This document shows positions 52,906 to 61,051 of a DNA stretch of 64,000 bases, piece by piece (positions within the stretch are counted from its first letter, which is position 1; each line of letters starts with the position of its first letter). The translations under genes and the position numbers were made by a program. The notes beneath the pieces are model-generated. The model saw nothing but the letters and a program-made list of their open reading frames with translations, ran no database searches and was not told where the DNA came from. The DNA lies in contig NZ_RXNW01000003.1 in assembly GCF_004283175.1 (NCBI RefSeq), positions 62,001 to 126,000 on the forward strand, in the 5' to 3' direction. The DNA is from Legionella longbeachae (GTDB lineage: Bacteria > Pseudomonadota > Gammaproteobacteria > Legionellales > Legionellaceae).

Positions 52906-53559
52906 ATGCAAGATAATATCGAGCTTGTAAGGGAAGCAAATAGAAAAAAAATAGAAAAGGTAATGAATGAATTGGAGGTTGTAGATTATGATACGGTTTC
53001 AAAATGCCTCCCCAGGTTACTTGCTGAGGGTTCATTAAAGTTAGATCATAGTGTCTATACCCCAGCTGATCCCTCAACGAATCTGCCCAGAGGCGTAGGG
53101 CGATACCTACTCTATGATCATGATTCATCTGATCCCTTTTCGATATGGATATTTGCATTTGCACCCAGGCAGAAAACAACAATTCATGACCATAAATATA
53201 AAGGTACTGTAACTGTTCTGGAAGGCCCTATATCCGAGAAATTTTATCAACCAACTGGAGAGAAATCAGCGCGGCTTGTCAATCGCATTGATCGCTACAG
53301 ATTTCATAGCAATGGCGATGATTTAACAAGCACTTTTGTGCATCAGCTCAAATGTAGAACAGGTTTGAATGTATCAATTAGTGTTACTTTACATATATAT
53401 AATATGGAAGCATATTTAGTTAATTTTGATGGTAACAAAATTGATCAAAGAAATTTAAATATCATTTATTTTAAAGATAAGACAGGTATTAATAAACATA
53501 ATCTATCTTATACTAAGGTCGGTCCTGATTTAAATGAACCCATTTCTTATAAAATATAG
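52906..53559 (+). CDS. Cysteine dioxygenase-like cupin
   Basis: 217 residues with a single cupin resembling cysteine dioxygenase type I. Iron ligands are visible as His94 and His96 (TTIHDHKYKGTVTVLEG) and His146 (STFVHQL), and SVTLHIYN carries the conserved LHxY segment. Members oxidise thiols to sulfinates with O2. If active on cysteine it would feed sulfite/taurine metabolism; a TauE/SafE permease lies about 2.5 kb downstream but not in the same unit. TTTAAGGAATAG precedes the start. Confidence 0.82.
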   Translation: MQDNIELVREANRKKIEKVMNELEVVDYDTVSKCLPRLLAEGSLKLDHSVYTPADPSTNLPRGVGRYLLYDHDSSDPFSIWIFAFAPRQKTTIHDHKYKGTVTVLEGPISEKFYQPTGEKSARLVNRIDRYRFHSNGDDLTSTFVHQLKCRTGLNVSISVTLHIYNMEAYLVNFDGNKIDQRNLNIIYFKDKTGINKHNLSYTKVGPDLNEPISYKI

Positions 53560-53746
53560 GTTTTGTGTACTTCTGGATTAGGTTTATGGCACCACACACC
53601 AAGCACTACACAGCGTTGCAAGTTTCTTAGGCTCTGCCATCTTTACACTTTTTAACCTCATTTTACTTGCGCTATGTCAGGAGCTTAGTGGATGATGCTA
53701 TACCTAATCTGGGTAATGTAGAGTTAAGTAGTTGGATTTACCTTTA

Positions 53747-54646
53747 TTAAAGGATTCTCCAAATTTTTTTTCCTATCCAGTAAACAATTAAGCAAATACA
53801 AATCCATAATACAATCAATGGTAAAAAATAGATAAAAAATTCAATTAAACCATAAATGAACTGGTGTAATTTATCAATTAATGCATGATAGGAGTTAATG
53901 GATACTTCCGTTATTTTCCATTGTTTTTGCTGCGCTGTTTGAATCATTGGATTCATGCTCAAATCAATATTAATTAATGAATAAGCCACAGAGTTTTTGT
54001 AATATTTAATTTGTCCTTGAATAACATCAATTTGACCTTGAATTTCAGTTAATTGTTTGAATACACTCAAAACATCAGATGTTTTAGTGGCATTTGCCAT
54101 AATTTTTACGAGTTGTTCTTTGGCGGTTTGTAAATTTGTAAGTTGGCTTTGTAGATCAACATATTGTTGCGTAATATCTTCACCGCTTATAGATTCTTGG
54201 ATGACTTGGGTTGCAAGTGATTTTAGGGCACTTAATGCATCATTTAATCCTTGAGCTGGTACTCTTATTTTAATATTGGCAGAGGTATTTCCGACATTGT
54301 TGCTGTCTTGGGTTATATTTGAATTCACTATATAGCCACCAGAACTTTCTGCGAGTTGAGTAATTTTTTGCATCGCAGCCCTAATATTGTTTACTTGTAA
54401 GGATATATTTGCATTACGAATTATCATTCCTCTCATAGTATTTTCTGAAGGTGGGTTCGTAGTTTGAGGATATTGATTTCTTTGCATGGCTATAGTAGTG
54501 GGAATTGCTTCTCCTGCAGGCATGGAAACAGGGCCAGCTGCTCCATACATCGTTTGTTCCGATACTCTGCCAAGCCAAAGATAGAGAAAAATTAATAATG
54601 CAAAGGCGCCAATGAATGCAAAGAAATAGAGGATTGCTTTTTTCAT
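53747..54646 (-). CDS. DUF4349 membrane-anchored protein
   Basis: 299 residues. N-terminal membrane helix (about 4-24), an extracytoplasmic DUF4349 region (about 70-245) with two ferredoxin-like halves (IIRNANISLQVNNIRAAMQKI, GGYIVNSN, IKIRVPAQGLNDALSAL, VDLQSQLTNLQTAKEQL, YSLINIDL) and a long coiled coil, and a C-terminal hydrophobic pair (about 262-290). DUF4349 proteins are periplasmic or surface domains of unknown function. The motif YVDLQSQL before the coiled coil is typical. Confidence 0.88.
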   Translation of the reverse strand: MKKAILYFFAFIGAFALLIFLYLWLGRVSEQTMYGAAGPVSMPAGEAIPTTIAMQRNQYPQTTNPPSENTMRGMIIRNANISLQVNNIRAAMQKITQLAESSGGYIVNSNITQDSNNVGNTSANIKIRVPAQGLNDALSALKSLATQVIQESISGEDITQQYVDLQSQLTNLQTAKEQLVKIMANATKTSDVLSVFKQLTEIQGQIDVIQGQIKYYKNSVAYSLINIDLSMNPMIQTAQQKQWKITEVSINSYHALIDKLHQFIYGLIEFFIYFLPLIVLWICICLIVYWIGKKIWRIL

Positions 54647-54771
54647 ATTAATTCACGTAATACCCTGGAGTAACGTAAAGTTTGGCAAATATTTATCAAA
54701 TTGTAAAATATTGCATCGCAACTGGATTCCATCATTCCTTGCGAATTTTTCAAATTTAAAGCAAAACCATT

Positions 54772-54839
54772 AGGGCGTGTTGAGAATTCAATCTGCTCCA
54801 TTAAGCCCCTTGTTTAAACCTCGTGAGGGTAACAAGGGG
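54772..54839 (+). repeat. Dispersed TGTTGA repeat with strong hairpin, copy near the lipoprotein gene
   Basis: The head AGGGCGTGTTGAGAATTCA (54772-54790) differs by a few bases from the 43549 copy. It is followed by a stable hairpin, arms CCCCTTGTT / AACAAGGGG (54806-54814, 54831-54839) with an inner CCTC-GAGG pairing. The hairpin is 20 bases past the lipoprotein stop and may terminate that minus-strand gene. Confidence 0.6.
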
Positions 54840-54858
54840 AACCAATTGGCAATAGACT

Positions 54859-55272
54859 CTATGCCTTTTTGTCACAAAATGCGACACAAACTTGATGCTC
54901 TCTGACTTCTCCACCACAAGTGGAGTAACATTCCCTATAGGTAGATTCACAATGACATGAGTTATTGCAGCTGCTGCTTCTATCAAAATCTTTAATGGTT
55001 TTATTGATTGGTAAACCCATTCGCGTTTGTTCTTCTTTATAATGCTTATATTCAAACAAAGCGCTTTGTTGTGCTCTTAGTCTGCAATTTTCATTGTCGA
55101 CCCGGCAACTTTGTTCGCAGTCATTTCTTCCCTGAACACATTGAGCGGTACACATTTTTGCTACATCTGATTTAGGTGGAATATAACTATATTCGGTATT
55201 ATAGATGGGACCACAGGAGGTTAACAAAACAACTATGGCTGCAAGAGAAAAAATTGAGTAATATTTAAGCAT
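54859..55272 (-). CDS. Cys-rich lipoprotein with five CX3C motifs
   Basis: 137 residues. Lipobox VVLLTSC with lipidated Cys20. The mature part holds 12 further Cys, ten of them in five CX3C pairs (41-45, 52-56, 102-106, 115-119, 129-133) plus Cys63 and Cys108, around a helical middle (YKHYKEEQTRMG). Twin CX3C helices resemble disulfide-stabilised helical hairpins such as CHCH proteins, though similarity is to spacing only. It is probably anchored in the outer membrane and oxidised by the Dsb system. Function unknown. Confidence 0.8.
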   Translation of the reverse strand: MLKYYSIFSLAAIVVLLTSCGPIYNTEYSYIPPKSDVAKMCTAQCVQGRNDCEQSCRVDNENCRLRAQQSALFEYKHYKEEQTRMGLPINKTIKDFDRSSSCNNSCHCESTYRECYSTCGGEVREHQVCVAFCDKKA

Positions 55273-55564
55273 ATGTCCTCTGCTGAATTATAAGTGGTAA
55301 TTTAGATACTGTTAGTATACCGCATGATAAGTAACTGGTCAGGTAATTTGCTCCAGTGTATTAATGCCTGGGAGAAAAATCAAGGTCACTTTTTTCTCAT
55401 TTATCGTAACGAAGGGTAATGATTTTAAGGATATGTTGTTATTTGTTACCTGATTGTTTATCAATTAACTTTTATAAAGGTTTTGTTATATAATTTGCCA
55501 TAATGATGAATCCTTAAGAGATTCATCTAGAAGAATTAATAAATCTAACTTTAAAATAGTATCT

Positions 55565-55993
55565 ATGAGTATTTCATTTATTTATGGTTTTTTTACTGGG
55601 TGTTTTGTAACCATAATTGGCCAGTATTTTTTGCAAAAATTCATCAATCCACGTAGATATTCTAAACAGATTGATTCTAAAAAGTTTGACTTAGAGCGTC
55701 TTTTTAATGACCATCCTGTTTTTATGAATACCATTAAAGCTGATCTTGCTAGCGCTAATTACAGAGATGTAAGAGAATTTTTTGTGGTTGATAAAGAGGC
55801 GATATTGAATTCATCGATTCCAAGATTACGTTATGAGCTATCTACAGAAATACTCGCAGTACTCAATAGATTGGAAGCTTTGGGTTATATTAAAAAATTA
55901 AAAAATAATTGTCTGCATTTTAAAGTTGCGGAGGATTTTGTAATCCAGCTTAATTCTTATGAAATTGCAGGCAAGGAAGATCAAAATATATGA
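55565..55993 (+). CDS. Unknown small protein with N-terminal membrane helix
   Basis: 142 residues. One hydrophobic helix at about 4-24 (FIYGFFTGCFVTIIGQYFL), then a soluble part (RYSKQIDSKKFDLERLFNDHP...) with a winged-helix-like end (ILAVLNRLEALGYIKKLKNNCLHFKV). The final ATGA overlaps the TauE/SafE start, so the two are coupled. It may modulate that permease; no family is recognised. Confidence 0.7.
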   Translation: MSISFIYGFFTGCFVTIIGQYFLQKFINPRRYSKQIDSKKFDLERLFNDHPVFMNTIKADLASANYRDVREFFVVDKEAILNSSIPRLRYELSTEILAVLNRLEALGYIKKLKNNCLHFKVAEDFVIQLNSYEIAGKEDQNI

Positions 55994-56781
55994 TAAGCAT
56001 TTATTTATTTGCTGGAATAGTAACCGGACTACTGGCAACCTTGTTTGGTTTCGGCGGGGGAATTGTTGTGGTTCCATTGTTATTCTGGTTATTACCATTT
56101 GATGGTATTCCACAAGAATTAGCCATGCATTTGGCTGTAGGAACATCTTTAATGCTGATGTTTATAAATATGATTTATGCCGCATGGTTGCATTATCTGA
56201 AACAAAATATGGACATGATCTTATTAAGAAAAATGTTACCACTTGTTGCTTTGGGTGCTGTAAGTGGTGCGTTAATCGCTACAATTTTAAGTGCCAAGGA
56301 GCTCAAATACGCATTTTTAATTTTGATTTTTGTGGTTTTACTAAGAAATTTGAAGCAGGAATTTTTTACAGATAAACTCACTGCCCACAAAATGCCGACT
56401 CATGCACTTTTGTATTGTGTCAGTTATTTTACAGGAACAATTGCCGCTTTATTGGGAATAGGAGGGAGCGTGATTATTGTTCCATTCCTTAGGCATTATG
56501 GATTGACAATGACCAAGGCTTCTGCACTTGCAAATGGACTTGCTGCACCAAGTGGTTTGATAGGCAGTATTATTTTTATAGCGGCGGGGTTTCATATACC
56601 TCATTTACCGCCGTACAGCACCGGTTATTTATATTGGCCGGCTTTAATTAACATATTCCTAGGTAGTATTATAGGCGCGAAAATAGGTATAAATTTCAGC
56701 AATCTTATTCCTGATCAAGTTTATGGCAAGATTTATTTTTTCTTATTACTGATTGTCATTTTTTGCATGATGTTGAATTAA
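55990..56781 (+). CDS. TauE/SafE family permease
   Basis: 263 residues with eight hydrophobic helices in two related halves. The repeats TGLLATLFGFGGGIVVVPLL and TGTIAALLGIGGSVIIVPFL carry the GxGGG/GxGG motifs of the TauE/SafE (sulfite exporter) family. It would export sulfite, organosulfonates or related anions. Start overlaps the upstream stop. A cysteine dioxygenase-like cupin about 2.5 kb away might generate sulfite, but that link is speculative. Confidence 0.9.
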   Translation: MISIYLFAGIVTGLLATLFGFGGGIVVVPLLFWLLPFDGIPQELAMHLAVGTSLMLMFINMIYAAWLHYLKQNMDMILLRKMLPLVALGAVSGALIATILSAKELKYAFLILIFVVLLRNLKQEFFTDKLTAHKMPTHALLYCVSYFTGTIAALLGIGGSVIIVPFLRHYGLTMTKASALANGLAAPSGLIGSIIFIAAGFHIPHLPPYSTGYLYWPALINIFLGSIIGAKIGINFSNLIPDQVYGKIYFFLLLIVIFCMMLN

Positions 56782-56980
56782 TATAATTCCAGTATTATTT
56801 TTTCATTCTACAAAAGACTAGAGTATTCCACATATTCGTTTTCATCTAAGCTTCCGTTCACTCCACGTTGATAAACTCATAAATAGGTCAATTAAGCAAA
56901 AAAATCCATTTTAAGCTGTTGTATTGACTTACTAAATCAGATTGTTTTGCAAAAAACTCAAATTTACTGTGGAGAGCATC

Positions 56981-59146
56981 ATGGAACAAACCTTTTTGCC
57001 ACCGCCTGTTGCAGTTCATCGTGGAGTTTCAATTCCGTTAATAGAAATTCCATTTGAAAAAACAAGGCAAGAATTAATAGATGCTTATTTATTATCATTG
57101 GAAACATACATCCAAGAAAGTCAATTTAAAAAAAAATCAGTCGAGGATTTGGTGAGCCATTTTCTTTTTCTTAAATCGCTCGCAGCAGTAGAGTTGGATA
57201 AAACTAAGAAAAAGCAATTGCTTCATAAAGCAATAAATTTTAGTGATATTCTTAAAAGAATAGAATCTGGTCTATGGAGCAGGGTTGGTTCTTACCTTCA
57301 AGAAAGCCAATTTCCAATTATTAGCTGGTTAATACACCAATCACCTTCTTCCAATTTTATCGCTTCTGTTATTGTTGAATTTAATAATAAAGCACTAACC
57401 CGTAATCAAATTGGATTTATCCGCCAATTTAAAGAGTCTCCTGCATTTTTCTTTCCCGATCTGATATACATGTTATGGGTAATTCAATCTTTTGCAGCAA
57501 ATTCAAGTGAAAGAGCAATGCATTCCTCAGTCTGTACAAAATATTATTACGCGGACATTACCGATAATTTGCTGTTACGAACGCAGCCCAAGCATGTAAA
57601 ATTTTATCCAGAACATGATTATCTCAAAGAGGATGAGGCGATTAATTCTGATTTTCGTTACCAGATGAGTAAAGAACATTTCTTGCGTATTCAGGGACGA
57701 ACGATGCTTTTTTCCGATGATTCAAACAATGTGTTTGCTGTAAAAGTACTTAAAAAAGGGGAAGTTAAATCGTGTTTATCCAAAGAGTATCAAATGACGA
57801 ATTATCTAATAAAACATCAGCATCGGTTGAATTTACAAAGTGACTTACCAAAACCACTTGGGGTGTATCCAGTTAAGAGAACAGAAATTTTGCAGCAGTG
57901 TTGTCAATCACCCCATTATGAGCAGTTTATAGAGCTTATTAGTGATTCAGAGGAGCTTGAAGTTTATGTCTACAATGCTCCACTTTCGTATTTTACTTAC
58001 TTGCATGATGAGCAACAAACAATTTCTGAATTAGCTTCATCAGTAAAGAAAAATATGCATGACCTTTTTGTACTTTTAAAAGAGGGAATTGTATTTACCC
58101 AATTAGCAGACATCTTTCATACTCAAGTTAATAAGGAGCTACGCGAAGACAAGGGTAGATATTATGCCTTGGTCCAACTTCTAAAAGTGTTTCAGCCTCA
58201 TTTAGGACGAATTGATCAATGGCAAAAATCGGTTGAATTTGTAAATCTGCGTGCAAGTGGTTTGGCAGATCTTGGTGACAATTTACCTCTAAGCAGCTTA
58301 TTTACTCCTGAAAAGTTTACTCGTGAAAATTTTCCAGAAATATTGACGGGTGGATATCATCAAACCTTTTTAGATTCTTCTACAGGTACAGCCAGCTCTA
58401 TTTATACTGGAAAACGACAAATATTTGGTAATTATTTGTACCTTAATACCATTGCGGAGTATTTGTTAGTGCTGCAACTAACACTGGGTACTTATGGAGA
58501 TAAGGTGACAAGAAAAATGGATGATTGTAGAGCAAAAAAAGAGGTTTGGCATCAACTAGGGGTATTAATGTTTGATAGTTGTGCTGCAGCAGTGAGTTTA
58601 ATCACAGAAATGCCTCAACCCAAAGCCCTCAAGTTATTAAGTCAACGTGCAAAAATTGAATCTCATGTATTGCAAACTCAATTTTGGATGACACCTGATT
58701 ACGCTAATATGGCTGAATCAGAGATTAGAATGCAGCAATATCTACTTTATCCTTGTGAATCAGGCTATGAATTTAATGACGAATTAATCCCTGGTATCGG
58801 ATTATCCGTAGATGGCATTCATCAAGATTTAGGTGGATACAACCAATCACTCCCGTTAAAAGAATTGGAAAAATTATTGTATGCTACGGTGACGCTTATT
58901 GAAGGAACAACCCAACTGGATAATCAATTTTTTCAGCAAGCAGTGCGCATCAAAGAGATGCTTGCCAGACATTGCTCGGTAGACGAGTGTTGTCAAGCTG
59001 TAGCAAATTTGCTGGAGATGACGCGAATAGAATGCGATATTCAAAAGGATCTTGCCTTATTTTATTATGAAAAAGTCATGGGACTCTGCGCGGAGCAACT
59101 GCATTTACACAAGAAAAAATATGAGGGCTTATTAACATTGAATTAA
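56981..59146 (+). CDS. SidJ-like pseudokinase / polyglutamylase-type protein, candidate effector
   Basis: 721 residues from ATG 56981 (GGAGAG upstream; the frame is open from 56942). The centre is a kinase fold: Arg240 in QGRTML, Lys255 in AVKVLKK, Glu269, and NLRASGLADLGD with Asn422, Asp430, Asp433. These, plus Lys258, His380, Arg388, Tyr394, Arg410 and Asn621, sit at a constant offset of 112 from the SidJ residues I recall as functional (R352, K367, K370, E381, H492, R500, Y506, R522, N534, D542, D545, N733). SidJ glutamylates SidE enzymes, with host calmodulin. No IQ motif is recognised near this C-terminus. Effector status and activity are inferred. Confidence 0.78.
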   Translation: MEQTFLPPPVAVHRGVSIPLIEIPFEKTRQELIDAYLLSLETYIQESQFKKKSVEDLVSHFLFLKSLAAVELDKTKKKQLLHKAINFSDILKRIESGLWSRVGSYLQESQFPIISWLIHQSPSSNFIASVIVEFNNKALTRNQIGFIRQFKESPAFFFPDLIYMLWVIQSFAANSSERAMHSSVCTKYYYADITDNLLLRTQPKHVKFYPEHDYLKEDEAINSDFRYQMSKEHFLRIQGRTMLFSDDSNNVFAVKVLKKGEVKSCLSKEYQMTNYLIKHQHRLNLQSDLPKPLGVYPVKRTEILQQCCQSPHYEQFIELISDSEELEVYVYNAPLSYFTYLHDEQQTISELASSVKKNMHDLFVLLKEGIVFTQLADIFHTQVNKELREDKGRYYALVQLLKVFQPHLGRIDQWQKSVEFVNLRASGLADLGDNLPLSSLFTPEKFTRENFPEILTGGYHQTFLDSSTGTASSIYTGKRQIFGNYLYLNTIAEYLLVLQLTLGTYGDKVTRKMDDCRAKKEVWHQLGVLMFDSCAAAVSLITEMPQPKALKLLSQRAKIESHVLQTQFWMTPDYANMAESEIRMQQYLLYPCESGYEFNDELIPGIGLSVDGIHQDLGGYNQSLPLKELEKLLYATVTLIEGTTQLDNQFFQQAVRIKEMLARHCSVDECCQAVANLLEMTRIECDIQKDLALFYYEKVMGLCAEQLHLHKKKYEGLLTLN

Positions 59147-59182
59147 CAAGCCGCATCATACTTATGTTTGAAACTCAATACC

Positions 59183-60892
59183 TCAACTTTTTGAGATTAA
59201 TTTCAGTACTGAATCAACTGCTGTATCTAAGTTGAATTGTTGCATTTCGCCAGTAGCCCTGCTTTTATATTCCACACAGTTTTGTTCAATATTTCTATCA
59301 CTGACTACTAAGCGGTGAGGAATGCCAATAAGATCATGATCGGCAAACAACACGCCAGCTCGTTCGTTACGGTCATCGATTAAAACGTCAATGCTTAAAT
59401 TTTTGAATTGTTCATATAATCTATCTGCCTGTTTTTTAACTTCAGGTGAGCGATGGGCATTTAAAGGAATAATCACTAACTGAAATGGAGCGATATTTTG
59501 CGGCCATATAATACCCTTTTCGTCATGATGTTGTTCTATGGCAGCAGCAACGACCCGAGTAATGCCTAAGCCATAGCATCCCATTAACATGGTTTCTAAT
59601 TGGCCTTGCTCATTGATAACAACAGCATTCATCGCCTTAGCATATTTATCACCCAGCTGAAAAACATGGCCAACTTCGATACCACGACACGAATAAAGCG
59701 TTCCTTTGCCATCAGGACTAATATCTCCATCTTTCACATTGCGTAAATCGAAGGCAAGATATTCTTTGACATCTTTGTCCCATGCTGCATGTTGATAATG
59801 CTTATCTGCTTGATTTGCGCCACAGATAAAGGAGTCCATGGCAAGGGCATGGTAATCAGCGATTATAGGTATTGTTAAGTTAATTGGTCCAAGTGATCCA
59901 ATTGGTGTATTTAAATTTTTTAAAATCGTTTCTTCATCGATGAATTGTAAAGGGGTATCAATTAAGGGATGCTTTGTAGCTTTAACCTCATTGAGCTCAT
60001 CATCACCACGTAAAATTAACCCAACCATCGGATGTTCTTTTCCTTTGACAATTAATGTCTTGACGGTTTGATTACTTGAAACTTGTAGGAATTCAGCAAC
60101 CTCTGTTATAGTTTTTTTGTTTGGTGTATCTACCAGAGTTATTTTTTGACTCGTTGGAGTCGCTTTAGCGGGTTTTAAGCTTGTTGCCTGTTCAATGTTC
60201 GCTGCATAATCACCCTGATCGCTGTAAAAAATTAAATCTTCACCTGAATCAGCTAATACCTGAAATTCATGAGAGGCAGAACCGCCAATCGCTCCAGTAT
60301 CTGCTTCTACGGCACGATATTTTAGTCCCAAACGATCAAAAATACGGCAATATGCTTGATACATATCTTTATAAGTATCTTGCAGACTTTCCAGGTTTAA
60401 ATGGAAAGAATAAGCATCTTTCATAATGAATTCACGTGCGCGCATGACGCCAAAACGAGGTCTAATTTCATCACGAAATTTAGTTTGGATTTGATAAAAA
60501 CTCGCAGGAAGTTGTTTATAAGATTGCAACTCATGGCGCATAATATCCGTAATAACTTCTTCATGCGTAGGTCCAAAGCAGTATTCTCTATCATTGGAGT
60601 CCTTCATGGTTAGCAGTTGGCCGCCAAAAGTATCCCATCGTCCTGTTTCTTGCCATAACTCAGCGGGCTGGACTGCAGGCATAAGTACTTCCATTGAATT
60701 AATGTTATTCATTTCTTCGCGAACTATTTGTTCTATTTTACGTAATACTTTTAAACCTAGAGGCATCCAGGTATAAAGCCCGGAACCCAGTTTACGGATC
60801 ATTCCTGTTCTCACCATTAATTGATGAGATACAATTTCAGCATCGTTGGGAGTTTCTTTAAGGGTTGCTAAAAACCATTGAGATGCACGCAT
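59183..60892 (-). CDS. proS: Prolyl-tRNA synthetase
   Basis: 569 residues, bacterial-type class II ProRS. N-terminal RASQWFLATLKETPNDAEIVSHQLM, motif 1 region GLYTWMPLGLKVLRKIEQIVREEM, motif 2 FRDEIRPRFGVMRAREFIMKDAYSFH, an editing insertion (about 225-400), motif 3 MLMGCYGLGITRVVAAAIEQ and the anticodon-binding domain (about 470-569, LVIIPLNAHRSP and VLIDDRNERAGV). It charges tRNA-Pro and should be essential. Length is normal for the gammaproteobacterial enzyme. It is convergent with the SidJ-like gene. Confidence 0.97.
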   Translation of the reverse strand: MRASQWFLATLKETPNDAEIVSHQLMVRTGMIRKLGSGLYTWMPLGLKVLRKIEQIVREEMNNINSMEVLMPAVQPAELWQETGRWDTFGGQLLTMKDSNDREYCFGPTHEEVITDIMRHELQSYKQLPASFYQIQTKFRDEIRPRFGVMRAREFIMKDAYSFHLNLESLQDTYKDMYQAYCRIFDRLGLKYRAVEADTGAIGGSASHEFQVLADSGEDLIFYSDQGDYAANIEQATSLKPAKATPTSQKITLVDTPNKKTITEVAEFLQVSSNQTVKTLIVKGKEHPMVGLILRGDDELNEVKATKHPLIDTPLQFIDEETILKNLNTPIGSLGPINLTIPIIADYHALAMDSFICGANQADKHYQHAAWDKDVKEYLAFDLRNVKDGDISPDGKGTLYSCRGIEVGHVFQLGDKYAKAMNAVVINEQGQLETMLMGCYGLGITRVVAAAIEQHHDEKGIIWPQNIAPFQLVIIPLNAHRSPEVKKQADRLYEQFKNLSIDVLIDDRNERAGVLFADHDLIGIPHRLVVSDRNIEQNCVEYKSRATGEMQQFNLDTAVDSVLKLISKS

Positions 60893-61051
60893 TTCAGCTC
60901 CTGATTTAATTCTTTGATTTCAGGCATTATACAGAAGTTTTTGTGCAAAAACAGATGAAGTAGAAGAACTACATGGGACTGCTATTTAATGTGAAAAATC
61001 TTGGGTGCGGCAAAGCAAAAAGGTTTTTTACTTTGCGCATACACTATAAGT

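Noticed and set aside
53560-53746. Search for a tRNA or small RNA in the gap after the cupin gene
   Set aside because: No cloverleaf or strong hairpin was found by eye.
54801-55055. Minus-strand frame inside the Cys-rich lipoprotein gene
   Set aside because: Shadow of the lipoprotein frame; the lipobox and Cys pattern support the other frame.
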